NCBI RefSeq assembly: GCF_001602375.1
Contig: NZ_BCNY01000015.1
Coordinates: 310,001-374,000 of the forward strand
Reading direction: 5' to 3'
DNA: 64,000 nucleotides
Source of the DNA: Methanoculleus horonobensis
GTDB lineage: Archaea; Halobacteriota; Methanomicrobia; Methanomicrobiales; Methanoculleaceae
Every line of letters begins with the position of its first letter. Positions within the stretch are counted from its first letter, which is position 1. Below the pieces are notes generated by a model. It saw only the letters and a program-made list of their open reading frames with translations. It did not search any database and was not told the DNA's origin. The translations under genes and the position numbers were made by a program. Positions 15,362 through 23,959 of the stretch are shown here, piece by piece.

Positions 15362-17389
15362 CTACTCGACAACGAACTCCCCGTCCATCGGGGGATGCAC
15401 GTCGCACCGGAAGTAATAGGTTCCGGGCTCCTCCGGCGCCGTGAAGGTATAGGTCACCTGGTCCGGGCCGGTGATGATATCACCGACGAAGATCGCTTCG
15501 GCAGCGGAAGAGTCGGTGTAGACCGCGACATTGTGCGGGATGCCGGTATCCTGGTTATAAAAGACCATCGTCACGTTCGCCCCCGCCGGGACGGGGATGG
15601 TGGATGTGTTGAAGGCAAAGGCTTCGGCCGCGACCCCCACCGTCACGTCCTGAGTTCCGGGGGCCGCCGGGGTGGGCGTCGCGTTCGCGGCTGGTGTCGT
15701 GGTCGCGTTCGCGGTCGGGACCGTCGTGACGTTTGCCGTCGGCGTTATGGTCACGTTCTCGGTCGCGGTCGGCGTTGCAGTCACACCCGCGCCCGGAACC
15801 ATCGTCACGTTTGCCGTCGGGGCCGGTGTCTCCGTCACGTTCGCCGGGACGACCTTCCAGACCCTGCCGGTCGCGTTCGCGGCGTCCGGGCCTCCTTCTT
15901 CGGACGTGAGCGCGTAGAGTTCCGCGTCCGCGTCCTCACCGAACCCGAGGAGGTAGACGTCCAGGGTGCCCGCGGGCGTCCCGGTCACGTTGAGCCTCTG
16001 CAGGCTCCACATCGCGATCTCCTCGGGAGTGAGGTTCTCCGCGGAGTCCGGGATGGCCGACGCGTTCCACTCCGCCGGGGGCGTCGCGGCGAGCAGGGTG
16101 GCGTTCGCGACGTCGAAGCCGGTGCTCCAGTAGCCGAAGACATAGCGTCCGGCAAGCTCCGGGAGCGCCGTGCCGTTGTAGACCCGGCCGCCGACGAAGA
16201 CGACACCCAGATCACGGCCGCCCTCGATAACGGGGCCGATCAGGGGTTCGCCGGAGGAACCGTTTGCCGGGCAGGTCGCCGGGGGCATCGTGGGGTTCTC
16301 CGGGTCGAAACAGTGGGTTCCCTCCATGAGGCGCCACCCATAGTTGCCGCCGTTCACCACAAGCGAGACCTCTTCAAAGAGGTTCTGGCCGGCATCCGCC
16401 GCAAAGAGGTTGCCTTCGGCGTCGAACGTGATGAAGGCCGGGTTCCGGAATCCGTAAGCGTAGATCTCGGGCGGGATGCTTGCGTTTCCGACGAACGGGT
16501 TGTCCGCCGGGATCCCGTAGAGGGTACCCGCCGCCGTCGTCCAGGTGGCGTTCTCCGGCACCTCCGTCACGTTCTCCGCGGTGACGTTGTCCACGTCGAT
16601 CCGGAGCACGTTGCCGTAGATGTTTGTGAGGTTCTGGGCGTTCCCGATCTCGGGAGTGTGGCCGGTGCCGTTGTCGTTCGCCGCGCCGCCGTCCCCGAGC
16701 GGCACGTAGAGGTAGCCGTCACGGGGGCCGAACGCGATCGAGCCACCGTTATGGTTGAACTGCGGCTTGTCGATCTCCAAGAGAACCTTCTCCGAGGTCA
16801 TGTTGACCCGGTCGGGATTCTCAGCGTCGACCTGGAACTCGGAGAGGCGGTTCGTGCAGTCCCAGTCATCAGGCGCCCCCTCCCGGAGAGGAGCGCTGTA
16901 GAACGCGAAGACCCGCCCGTTCTCCCCGAAGCCGGGGTGGAAGGCGATCGAGAGGAGCCCGCGCTCGTCGTAGGACGGAGTGAGGTTGACCATGCGGTCG
17001 CGGACATCCAGGAACGGTTCCTCAACGAGGGTGCCGTTCGGATCGATGATCGATACCGTCCCGACCTGGTCGACGACGAAGAGCCGGCCCGAGTCGTCGC
17101 CGGCGTCCGTGAGCATCAGCGGCGCGACGAGGCCGTCGGCCACGGGCTCGAGGCTCACGTCGAGCGCCTCTCCGGCAAGCCGGGTGGTCGAGGTGTTGTT
17201 CAGATACTCCGCCGCGTAGAGAGACCCGGCGTTCGTCAGGTTTCCGGTGGTGGCCGTCAGATTCACCGCTTCGGGAGCGGGAGCCTGCGTGAGGTCGGTT
17301 CCGCCGTTTGGGTACACCGCGGCCCCGGCAACGCCTGCCAGGGCGAGAAGCACCAGGAAGGATATCATGACTACGGCTGCTCGTGTCAT
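15362..17389 (-). CDS. Secreted glucose/sorbosone dehydrogenase-like propeller fused to a cupredoxin
   Basis: A 675-residue exported protein. After a signal peptide (MISFLVLLALAGVAGAA), residues about 80-480 form the soluble aldose (PQQ-type) sugar dehydrogenase propeller: DERGLLSIAFHPGFGENGRV, FNHNGGSIAFGPRDGYLY, NIYGNVLRIDVD, YAYGFRNPAFITFD, DAGQNLFEEVSLV, NYGWRLMEG. A Thr/Asn/Pro-rich linker (about 500-580) full of NVT/NAT sequons leads to a cupredoxin domain with copper ligands in IPHNVAVY and FRCDVHPPMDG. The layout suggests oxidation of a sugar-like substrate with electrons passed to copper outside the cell. Whether PQQ is available in this organism is unknown, so the cofactor is open. 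Confidence 0.8.
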   Translation of the reverse strand: MTRAAVVMISFLVLLALAGVAGAAVYPNGGTDLTQAPAPEAVNLTATTGNLTNAGSLYAAEYLNNTSTTRLAGEALDVSLEPVADGLVAPLMLTDAGDDSGRLFVVDQVGTVSIIDPNGTLVEEPFLDVRDRMVNLTPSYDERGLLSIAFHPGFGENGRVFAFYSAPLREGAPDDWDCTNRLSEFQVDAENPDRVNMTSEKVLLEIDKPQFNHNGGSIAFGPRDGYLYVPLGDGGAANDNGTGHTPEIGNAQNLTNIYGNVLRIDVDNVTAENVTEVPENATWTTAAGTLYGIPADNPFVGNASIPPEIYAYGFRNPAFITFDAEGNLFAADAGQNLFEEVSLVVNGGNYGWRLMEGTHCFDPENPTMPPATCPANGSSGEPLIGPVIEGGRDLGVVFVGGRVYNGTALPELAGRYVFGYWSTGFDVANATLLAATPPAEWNASAIPDSAENLTPEEIAMWSLQRLNVTGTPAGTLDVYLLGFGEDADAELYALTSEEGGPDAANATGRVWKVVPANVTETPAPTANVTMVPGAGVTATPTATENVTITPTANVTTVPTANATTTPAANATPTPAAPGTQDVTVGVAAEAFAFNTSTIPVPAGANVTMVFYNQDTGIPHNVAVYTDSSAAEAIFVGDIITGPDQVTYTFTAPEEPGTYYFRCDVHPPMDGEFVVE

Positions 17390-17422
17390 GCGGCCTTCCT
17401 GTCGGGGAAGAGCATATAAACG

Positions 17423-19438
17423 TTACCCTGCCCGTTCGTAGATCCTGACACCTCCCTCGTCGTAGATGAGGCGGAGCCCCCGGTCCGGCAGCAGGACGTC
17501 GTAGCGCTCGTGCTCGGGCTCGCCGGCGTAGAGGAGGGTCGCATTATACTTCTCCATCAGCGCAAGAGTCCGTTCGGGATCTTCGTAGATCGCCCGAACC
17601 TCCGCCGGGCGCTCCGTGTACCAGGCCCCGTTCCCGCGCCACGTCAGTTCGTGGCCGATCTGCCCGAGGATCGTCGGGATACCGGTAAAGGACGAGACCC
17701 TCGAGTAATAGCCGTAATCGCCGTTTTCTGCCTCGACGATCCGGTGATCACCGTCGAGCGTCCGGAGGAAGGCGATCGCCGCGGCCTCCCCCGGCCGCGT
17801 GGCCTCGAGGTAGGCGAAGCCGTCCAGGGTGTGGTAACCCGCAGGGGGGTAGTCGATCCCGAGGAGCCCCCGGCCGACATCGATCTCGAGGGCAACCGGG
17901 GCGGCGATGAGACCAACGGCCGCGACGACGGCAGCGCCCTTCCAGACCGCCGCCGGGAGAACCGGCCGGCGCCCGGCAAGCCATCCTCCAGCGAGGAGGA
18001 GGGAGCCGGTGCCAAGCAGGATCCAGGCGTCGAAGTAGAACTTGAAGACGGTGTTGAACCGGCTGTAGTCGCCCCCGAGCATCTCCTCAAAATAGAAGAC
18101 CTCGCAGAAGGCAATCACCGCAAGGCCGGCGATGCAGAGGAGGTCGGCGAACGAGCGCTCCCGACGGAGAAGGAGATAGGCGAGCGGCACCAGGAGGATG
18201 GCGAGCGCGGCGTAGCCGGCGGCAAGGGGAGGGACGGCGACGGCGAACGCCACCGGAACCCGCCGGATATCCCGGGCGACGGCGGCGTAGACGAGCGCGA
18301 GGAACCCGCCCCAGACCGCGAGGAAGGCGAGCGGGTCGGTGGGAGGGAGGCCCCATCCGATCCCGCCGATACCCGCGGGTTCGAGGTTGAGGTAGTAGGG
18401 GAGGTAGATGGAGAGGGCAATGGCAGGGACGCCCACGGCGGCGGCGAGCGTGGAGCGGTCGCGGTCGCGGGCCAGAACAACGAGGAGGAAGACCGCGACG
18501 GCGGGGGCGTAGACGAGAGCGTCCCAGGAGGAGAGGAGCGGCATCGACCCGACGGAGAGGCCGAGAAGGAGGATGAGGCCGAACCGCCCCGGGGTTTCGA
18601 GCCTGCGCCACCGGAGCCAGGTAAACCCGAGGAGGAAGATGAGGAAGACCTGGTTGAACACAGCAATCTCGAAGGCGTGGACGTTCCCGAGGAAGAGGGA
18701 GAAGACCGGAAACTCGACCCGGCCGCCGGGGATGATCCAGTTGGTCTCCTGGAAGGCCGAGTAGATCCCGGCGCCCTCGGCGAGGAACCAGACGACCGAG
18801 GGAGGGATGAGGAGGAGGACCGCGAGAGGGAGCCACCGGTATCGATCGAGGAGGAGGCTGCCGAGCGCGTAGAGCATGACAAACGCGGTTCCATAAACCG
18901 TGGCCGGAATCAGGTTGAAGGCCACCTCCGACGGGAGGCCGGTGACGATGGCGAGAGAGCCCATCAGCCAGTGGCCGAGGTAGTAGTAGACGGTGAGGTG
19001 CCCGCCCGCAAACCAGGGATCGAGCGGGGGCACGACGGGCTCGCGGATGATGCTCGCAATGAATGCGTGGTTCATGTACTGCTCGCTGAAGTAGCCGATG
19101 GGCGGGTTTGTAAACCGGACGGCAAGCGCGAAGAGGAACCCGACGAGAAAGACCGCGTCCCAGGCGAGAAGGCCCCGGATCTCGCGGAGCCGGTAGTCGC
19201 CCCTCCGGATACCGTAGATCCCGAGAAGAATGGAGACGAGGAGGGCGAGAGCGACCGGAAGGCGGAGGAGGCCGCAGTACCAGGTCGCGAGGGCGAAGAG
19301 GAGGAGGGAGGCCGGGTAGGCCGCCGGGTAGGCGTAGTCCCCGAGTGCCGGGCGGAGCCGGGGCCAGAGTGCCATCTGCAGTCCTTTGAGGAGACCTGTC
19401 CAGAGGAGGACGTCCCACGCCTGGAGGAGAAGGTTCAC
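17423..19438 (-). CDS. DUF2298 (YYY-type) large membrane protein
   Basis: A 671-residue polytopic membrane protein with about 12 helices. The family hallmarks are the tyrosine triplet region (GGHLTVYYYLGHWLMG), the acidic NHAFIASIIREP loop, an ETNWIIPGG segment and a FNTVFKFYFDAWILLG motif. DUF2298 (Chlor_Arch_YYY) proteins resemble glycosyltransferases of the GT-C type, but no activity is proven. The soluble C-terminus (from about 580) would lie outside. GTG 19438 was chosen because the hydrophobic N-terminus follows at once; ATG 19516 is possible. It is divergent from the siroheme protein gene. Confidence 0.75.
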   Translation of the reverse strand: MNLLLQAWDVLLWTGLLKGLQMALWPRLRPALGDYAYPAAYPASLLLFALATWYCGLLRLPVALALLVSILLGIYGIRRGDYRLREIRGLLAWDAVFLVGFLFALAVRFTNPPIGYFSEQYMNHAFIASIIREPVVPPLDPWFAGGHLTVYYYLGHWLMGSLAIVTGLPSEVAFNLIPATVYGTAFVMLYALGSLLLDRYRWLPLAVLLLIPPSVVWFLAEGAGIYSAFQETNWIIPGGRVEFPVFSLFLGNVHAFEIAVFNQVFLIFLLGFTWLRWRRLETPGRFGLILLLGLSVGSMPLLSSWDALVYAPAVAVFLLVVLARDRDRSTLAAAVGVPAIALSIYLPYYLNLEPAGIGGIGWGLPPTDPLAFLAVWGGFLALVYAAVARDIRRVPVAFAVAVPPLAAGYAALAILLVPLAYLLLRRERSFADLLCIAGLAVIAFCEVFYFEEMLGGDYSRFNTVFKFYFDAWILLGTGSLLLAGGWLAGRRPVLPAAVWKGAAVVAAVGLIAAPVALEIDVGRGLLGIDYPPAGYHTLDGFAYLEATRPGEAAAIAFLRTLDGDHRIVEAENGDYGYYSRVSSFTGIPTILGQIGHELTWRGNGAWYTERPAEVRAIYEDPERTLALMEKYNATLLYAGEPEHERYDVLLPDRGLRLIYDEGGVRIYERAG

Positions 19439-19533
19439 GCCCCGGTATCGTGGTCCCGGGTATTTGCGGTTTGCGCTCACTTCCCCACAGAATGATTTAA
19501 CCAGGGGTTCCGCCATACCACTACAGCCGGGAT

Positions 19534-20385
19534 ATGGCCGACACAAAGAAGAACAGGACTTCGGGGGTCATCAGCCTCCGGGAGAGGGGGAAGATCGCCG
19601 TCCGGGGAAAGGTTCTCGCCGGCGTGATGACGGCGCCGCAGATGGCGGCGGTATCCCGGATCGCAGAGGAGTTCGGGAACGGCACGGTCGGGCTGACGGC
19701 ACGGCTCAACGTGGAACTCCCCGGCATCGACCGGCGGGACGCGGGGGAGGTTGCAGAACGGCTCCGGCAGGCCGGGATAGAGCCGGGGAGCACCGGGGCG
19801 ACTCTTCGGTCGGTCGTCGCCTGCAAGGGTACCGTCTGCAGGCACGGGTGTTACGACACCCAGGGGCTCGCCCGGGCGATCGAGGAGCGTTACGGGGGGT
19901 GCGACCTCCCCCGAAAACTGAAGATCTCCGTTTCCGGGTGCCCGAACAACTGTGCTAAAGTCCAGCTCAACGATATCGGGATCATGGGGAGGCGGTTCCC
20001 CCTGTTTGCCGATGAATGCGATGGCTGCGGGGCGTGCGAGAAGGTCTGCCGGGAGGGAGCGGTCCGGATCGCCGACGACGAGGTTCTCTTCTCGCGGGAG
20101 AACTGCATCGGCTGCGGCGACTGTATCGCGATCTGCCCAAAAGGTGCGATCGGTGTCGCTTCAGAGGGGTTGCGCCTCTTCCTCGGCGGCAGGTCGGGCA
20201 GGGTGCTCCGGGTCGGCACCGAGGCCGAGGGGCTGGTCGCCGAAGAAGAGGCGGTCGCGATCGTCGGAAGGCTGATCGACTGCTTCCGGGAGAACGCGCT
20301 GCCGGGCGAGCGGTTCGGGGCGATGATGGAGCGCGTGGGGACGGGGATCATCTTTGCAGCCGCCGGGATGAGGCCGCGGGAGTGA
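19534..20385 (+). CDS. Small sulfite/nitrite reductase-like siroheme protein with ferredoxin domain
   Basis: A 283-residue protein of the small dissimilatory sulfite reductase-like (Dsr-LP) group known in methanogens. The reductase part has FGNGTVGLTARLNVELPGI and the siroheme/4Fe-4S cysteines in ACKGTVCRHGCYDT and VSGCPNNCAK. A 2[4Fe-4S] ferredoxin region follows (CDGCGACEKVCREGAV and CIGCGDCIAICPKGAI), then a C-terminal domain. Its substrate in vivo is not established for this group; sulfite detoxification or a reductive step is a guess. A TTTAACC element lies near 19494-19500, about 25 bases before the likely transcript start. Confidence 0.85.
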   Translation: MADTKKNRTSGVISLRERGKIAVRGKVLAGVMTAPQMAAVSRIAEEFGNGTVGLTARLNVELPGIDRRDAGEVAERLRQAGIEPGSTGATLRSVVACKGTVCRHGCYDTQGLARAIEERYGGCDLPRKLKISVSGCPNNCAKVQLNDIGIMGRRFPLFADECDGCGACEKVCREGAVRIADDEVLFSRENCIGCGDCIAICPKGAIGVASEGLRLFLGGRSGRVLRVGTEAEGLVAEEEAVAIVGRLIDCFRENALPGERFGAMMERVGTGIIFAAAGMRPRE

Positions 20386-20397
20386 GGAAGAGACCGC

Positions 20398-20655
20398 TCA
20401 CTGCGGCGTCTCCGCGTTCTGCACGCCGTAAGACTCTCTCCCATCCCCGCCCCAGTCACCGCACTCGGTGACGATCATCCACGTCTCCCGGATTCCCTCC
20501 TCCAGCCGCACGATCCGGGCGGTTCCGCCGAGGCTCTCCTCGACCTCAAAGAACTCCCGCGCCTTCTGCTCGTTGAACGGGCCGTAACGTTCGGTGCCGC
20601 CGCGATCACCGAGAACCTCGACACGATATTTCAGCCGCGAACCATTCATCATCAT
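20398..20655 (-). CDS. Hypothetical protein, 85 aa
   Basis: An acidic 85-residue protein starting at ATG 20655 (ATG codons at residues 1-3, any could serve). It reads as a small alpha/beta domain: LKYRVEVLGDRG, YGPFNEQKAREFFEVEE, ARIVRLEEGIRETW. The alternation of strands with a central helix looks like a real fold, and codon use matches nearby genes. I do not recognise the family. It converges with the siroheme gene, 12 bases between stops. Confidence 0.6.
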   Translation of the reverse strand: MMMNGSRLKYRVEVLGDRGGTERYGPFNEQKAREFFEVEESLGGTARIVRLEEGIRETWMIVTECGDWGGDGRESYGVQNAETPQ

Positions 20656-20984
20656 TCACCGGACGAGAGAATCGCATGCAGCGCCATAAACCTTGGGGCA
20701 TCTCGCCGGGATCCGGCGGGCGGAGCAGCGAGAGTGATCCGGGCCGGGATCGGCTGGACGCTCAGGGGGTATCGTCGGGGAGAGATCGGAAAGGGTGTCG
20801 GGAAACCGGCATACACAGGATTTCGCCACGCGACAGCGCCCAGCAAACCAATCGGTTCCCGGCGCAACGCTTGATGAGAGGGGGATTGGGGTGACTGTGC
20901 ATGCCGTTCACGGCTGCCTACCCGTACCGGTGACGTACCTTATATACTATCCAATCATAACTCTACAGGCAGTGTTCTATCTGC
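20656..20984. other. Intergenic stretch holding the promoter of the zinc-ribbon gene
   Basis: About 330 bases without a convincing gene. Frames in it have atypical composition (arginine/proline-rich) and no recognisable domain. The right end carries CCTTATATAC at 20938-20947, a strong archaeal TATA box about 40 bases before ATG 20985, giving an mRNA with a short leader. Confidence 0.5.
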
Positions 20985-21179
20985 ATGAGCAATCCAATGG
21001 ATTATAACAGAGGAAACAGAAATTTCGGCGGACCGAGGAACTTCGGCGGCCCCCGTGAAATGACGAAGACCGTTTGTTCAGACTGTGGGAAGGAGTGCGA
21101 AGTCCCCTTCAAGCCGACCGAAGGCAGACCCGTGTATTGCCAGGACTGCCTCCCGAAGCACAGAAAACCCCGGTTCTAA
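20985..21179 (+). CDS. CxxC-x17-CxxC small zinc-ribbon protein
   Basis: A 64-residue protein with a Gly/Asn/Arg-rich N-terminus (NRGNRNFGGPRNFGGP) and one treble-clef-like zinc ribbon: CSDCGKECEVPFKPTEGRPV then YCQDCLP, ending in a basic tail. The CSDCGK-ECEVPF-x-P-RPVYC-x-C pattern is a well-known archaeal and bacterial family (CxxC_CxxC). The RG/GG-rich N-terminus suggests nucleic acid binding, which is an inference. It has its own strong TATA box and a T7 tract after the stop, so it is a single-gene transcript that is likely well expressed. Confidence 0.85.
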   Translation: MSNPMDYNRGNRNFGGPRNFGGPREMTKTVCSDCGKECEVPFKPTEGRPVYCQDCLPKHRKPRF

Positions 21180-21190
21180 ACCAATAAATC

Positions 21191-21197
21191 TTTTTTT
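21191..21197 (+). terminator. T7 terminator after the zinc-ribbon gene
   Basis: Seven T residues 11 bases after the stop codon, typical of archaeal termination. Confidence 0.5.
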
Positions 21198-21291
21198 CGA
21201 ACGTTAATTCCGGCAACAACCGGAATGCCGCCGTAGCAAAACCGTGCCGCTCCCGAGTGGAACGGCCTGCAGGAAAGGAAGAGAAACGGGC

Positions 21292-22158
21292 TTATAGTAG
21301 CCCGAGTTCGGCAAAGAGGGTATTTTTGAGCGCCAGGAGTGCGTCAGCCGCCGCCGAGTCGCTCCGGGTCACGGGGCGGCCGCTGCGGACGGCAACGACC
21401 ACCGCCGGATCGAACGGGATCTTCCCGGCCACCACGATACCTTCTTTCTCGCAGTAGTCCTCGATCCTCTTGCAGATATCCCCGGCAAGGTCGAACCGGT
21501 TGATGGCGACGAAGATCCGGACGCCGAACCGGCGGCAGACGGTCACGAGTCGTTCCAGGTCGTGGAGCGCCGAGACCCCCGGCTCCGTGACGATGAGAAC
21601 CGCGTCCATACCGCTGATCGTCGCTATCAACGGGCAGCCTATCCCCGGCGGGCCGTCGGCAAGCAGCAGGTCGGCGCCGTCCGCAAGGCTCATCGCCCGC
21701 TTCTTCACCTCGGTGACGAGCAATCCCGAGTTCCCCGAGCCTGGAAAAAGACGCGCATGGGCGAGGTTGCCCCGGTCGGTCGCCGAGGTGTAGATCTCGC
21801 CGCAGGGACGGGGTTCCATCGAGACCGCGCCCATGGGGCAGACATACGTGCAGACAGCGCAGCCTTCGCAGTGCAGCGTTTCCACCTCCCAGCCGTCGTT
21901 GCGCACGATTGCCCCGAACCGGCAGTGGTCGGCGCAGATACCGCAGTCGCGGCACCGTTCCGGATCGATCCGGGCCGCCGCGAGCCCCCGGAACTCCTCC
22001 GTCGTGAGCCGACGGGGGTGGAAGAGGAGCTCCAGATTCGCGGCGTCCACGTCGCAGTCGGCGAGAACCTGCGGCACTCCGCTGATATCCGCGAGCGCCG
22101 CCGCCACCATCGTCTTCCCGGTGCCGCCCTTGCCGCTCACGACCGCAAGCCGGATCAC
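21292..22158 (-). CDS. MinD/Mrp-type ATPase with inserted 2[4Fe-4S] ferredoxin domain (copy B)
   Basis: A 288-residue P-loop protein of the MinD/NBP35-like group. The deviant Walker A SGKGGTGKT is at residue 8, Walker A' region DCDVDAANLELLF follows, and ADGPPGIG is the Walker B. Between residues about 60 and 110 is an inserted ferredoxin with CRDCGICADHCRFGAI and CEGCAVCTYVCPMGAV. The family is thought to carry or insert iron-sulfur clusters or metal cofactors. It overlaps copy A by 4 bases (ATGA) and is the last gene of a cluster with two NifX-like proteins. Partner proteins are not identified. Confidence 0.88.
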   Translation of the reverse strand: MIRLAVVSGKGGTGKTMVAAALADISGVPQVLADCDVDAANLELLFHPRRLTTEEFRGLAAARIDPERCRDCGICADHCRFGAIVRNDGWEVETLHCEGCAVCTYVCPMGAVSMEPRPCGEIYTSATDRGNLAHARLFPGSGNSGLLVTEVKKRAMSLADGADLLLADGPPGIGCPLIATISGMDAVLIVTEPGVSALHDLERLVTVCRRFGVRIFVAINRFDLAGDICKRIEDYCEKEGIVVAGKIPFDPAVVVAVRSGRPVTRSDSAAADALLALKNTLFAELGLL

Positions 22159-23006
22159 GGGCTCACCCCCGCAATCTTCACGGCCGCTTCAAAGAGGTCG
22201 GCGAACCGCTCCTCCCACCCGGGAAGGTCACGGCAGATCAGCCCGCCCCGGTTCTGGATGCCGGCGATCTCCCGCGAGAACGGGATGGTCATGATGACGG
22301 GAAGCCCGTGCTCCCGGCAGAAGGCGAGGGTCTCCTCGTCCTGGCCGTCGCTCCGATTGATCACGACGCCGGCGGGAATGCCGATCCGCTCCACCACCTC
22401 GGCCGCGAGACGGAGGTCGTGCAGACCGAACGGGGTCGATTCCGTCACCAGGATGCAGGCATCGCTCCCCTCCAGCGTCTCGATCACCGGGCAGGCGATC
22501 CCCGGGGAGGCGTCGTAGAGGATAAGGGGATGCCCCTGTGCGAGCATCTTTGCCGCCCGGATGACCGCCGGGGCCATCACCTCCCCCTCGTTCAAGACGC
22601 CGCTCACCAGCGTGAGACGGGGGACCGGGCAGGAGCATGCGACCCGGCCGATGGTGCGCGGAACCTCGCGGACGGCTCCCTGCGGGCAGACGACGGAGCA
22701 GCCCCCGCACGAGTGGCAGAGGTTCGGGAAGACGAGGACGCGGTCTTTCAAGACCGAGAGTGCCCCGAACCGGCAGAACTTCCCGCACTCACCGCAGAGG
22801 GTGCACCGGGCCGGATCGATCTCCGGCACCGTGGTTGTCACCGGCACGTCCACGGCAGGAGCCGGAAAGAAGAGGTGGAGGTTCGGCTCTTCGACGTCGC
22901 AGTCGACGAGCGCCACCTCGCGGGAGCGGGAGAGCGTGCAGGCGAGGTTCGCCGCCACCGTGCTCTTCCCGGTGCCGCCTTTCCCGCTTGCAATCGCGAT
23001 CTTCAT
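22155..23006 (-). CDS. MinD/Mrp-type ATPase with inserted 2[4Fe-4S] ferredoxin domain (copy A)
   Basis: A 283-residue paralogue of the next gene with the same plan: SGKGGTGKST Walker A, VDCDVEEPNLHLFF, an inserted ferredoxin (CTLCGECGKFCRFGAL and CHSCGGCSVVCPQGAV) and YDASPGIACP. ATG 23006 starts at MKIAIASGKGG directly before the P-loop, and a longer frame is unlikely. The tandem pair, each with its own ferredoxin insert, is common in methanogens and anaerobes beside NifX-like and DUF134 proteins. A heterodimer acting on iron-sulfur or Mo/Fe clusters is the usual idea. Confidence 0.88.
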   Translation of the reverse strand: MKIAIASGKGGTGKSTVAANLACTLSRSREVALVDCDVEEPNLHLFFPAPAVDVPVTTTVPEIDPARCTLCGECGKFCRFGALSVLKDRVLVFPNLCHSCGGCSVVCPQGAVREVPRTIGRVACSCPVPRLTLVSGVLNEGEVMAPAVIRAAKMLAQGHPLILYDASPGIACPVIETLEGSDACILVTESTPFGLHDLRLAAEVVERIGIPAGVVINRSDGQDEETLAFCREHGLPVIMTIPFSREIAGIQNRGGLICRDLPGWEERFADLFEAAVKIAGVSP

Positions 23007-23019
23007 GCTGGATCCCGCT

Positions 23020-23361
23020 TCACGCAAGGGGGAGCGGCTGCAGGTTCCCGGCGGTATACTCCCCGAGGGCATCGGCCACGCTACCGCTTCCGCGGTAGGC
23101 GTAGGCCTTGATACCACCTGCTTCGAGCGCTTTTGCGGCGTTCCCGCCGACCTGACCGGTGATGACTGCCGTCGCGCCGTGCTCCGAAAACATCTGGACC
23201 GCCCGGGGCCCGACCCCGCCCGCAGCGTCGACGAGGGGATTCTCAACCGATTCCGCTTTCCCCGTCTCCGTGTCGACGAAGACGAAGTAAGGTGCCCGGC
23301 CGAACCGCTGCTCGACCGGGGCGTCCGTGCCTGCTGCACGTGCCGTGATACCAATTATCAT
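23020..23361 (-). CDS. NifX/NifB-like Fe-Mo cofactor-binding protein (copy 1)
   Basis: A 113-residue protein of the dinitrogenase iron-molybdenum cofactor family (PF02579): an N-terminal strand IIGITARAAG, the FGRAPYFVFVDTE segment, GVGPRAVQMFSEHGATAVITGQVG and a C-terminal GIKAYAYRG. These small domains bind metal clusters in transit. No nitrogenase genes are in the window, so the cargo is unknown. It lies 13 bases upstream of MinD copy A and is the first gene of that transcript, behind a TATA-like element with a palindrome. Confidence 0.85.
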   Translation of the reverse strand: MIIGITARAAGTDAPVEQRFGRAPYFVFVDTETGKAESVENPLVDAAGGVGPRAVQMFSEHGATAVITGQVGGNAAKALEAGGIKAYAYRGSGSVADALGEYTAGNLQPLPLA

Positions 23362-23386
23362 CCTGATACACTCCTCTGGTGATTTT

Positions 23387-23411
23387 TGCTCATATGAGCA
23401 TAATACTATGG
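23387..23411 (-). promoter_or_regulatory. Promoter with a perfect 14-bp palindrome before the NifX/MinD genes
   Basis: TGCTCATATGAGCA (23387-23400) is a perfect palindrome. On the minus strand it follows a TATA-like TAGTATTATG (about 23402-23411) and precedes the expected transcript start near 23380, so it would overlap the transcription start, the usual place for a repressor operator. A GAGGAG Shine-Dalgarno precedes ATG 23361. Confidence 0.5.
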
Positions 23412-23425
23412 TTGGTGCACCCGTC

Positions 23426-23785
23426 TCAGTGGTGCCCGTCGCACTCGCCGCCGTCTTCGTGGTGGCAGGAGCTCTTCCCCGGAGTGAGACGGCCAGCGAT
23501 ATAATCCTGTGCCACGTAATCAGTATTCCCGCTGATGCCGAGGAGAACCTGAATACCGTTCTCGTTGAAGAGTTCGACGGCCCGCGGCCCCATTCCGCCC
23601 GCGATGATCAGGTTAACCCCGTGCTCCGCGAGAAAGACCGGGAGGCGGCCGGGTTCGTGGCCGGGGTTCGGGAGATCGTCCCTCCTGTAGATGATCGAGT
23701 CTTCGACGTCGAATATTGCGTAACCCCCACAGTGCCCGAAGTGTTCTGATACCCTATTTCCGTCCTGTGCAATTGCTATCCTCAT
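23426..23785 (-). CDS. NifX/NifB-like Fe-Mo cofactor-binding protein (copy 2), His/Cys-rich tail
   Basis: A 119-residue relative of copy 1: MRIAIAQDGNRVSEHFGHCGGYAIFDV at the start, then NLIIAGGMGPRAVELFNENGIQVLLGISG. It ends in a histidine/cysteine-rich tail (SSCHHEDGGECDGHH) that looks like a metal-binding extension. ATG 23785 begins the domain directly. It is separated from copy 1 by 64 bases holding a promoter, so it can be expressed alone or by read-through into the MinD genes. Its cargo is unknown. Confidence 0.85.
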   Translation of the reverse strand: MRIAIAQDGNRVSEHFGHCGGYAIFDVEDSIIYRRDDLPNPGHEPGRLPVFLAEHGVNLIIAGGMGPRAVELFNENGIQVLLGISGNTDYVAQDYIAGRLTPGKSSCHHEDGGECDGHH

Positions 23786-23959
23786 GATATCACCGAATTC
23801 ACGCGACCCCGTATACGCTACCGGTCGCATGCAACGTACTACACATATGCGCGAAAGAAAGTAAAACCACTCATCGTACCATCCGGTGGCTGGCCGGGGA
23901 ACCTTTTTTAAGGCGAATGACATCCCTGCGGTGTAAGTTGCAGAAACCTGGTGAGATTG

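Noticed and set aside
15660-15860. Short tandem-like GC-rich sequence
   Set aside because: It encodes the Thr/Asn/Pro linker of the exported dehydrogenase, so it is protein low complexity, not a DNA repeat element.
15395-17419. 674-codon plus-strand frame antisense to the dehydrogenase
   Set aside because: The minus strand has a signal peptide, propeller and copper ligands; the plus frame has no recognisable domain.
17510-19495. 661-codon frame antisense to the DUF2298 gene
   Set aside because: Highly acidic/basic low-complexity text typical of antisense membrane genes; the minus strand encodes clear helices.
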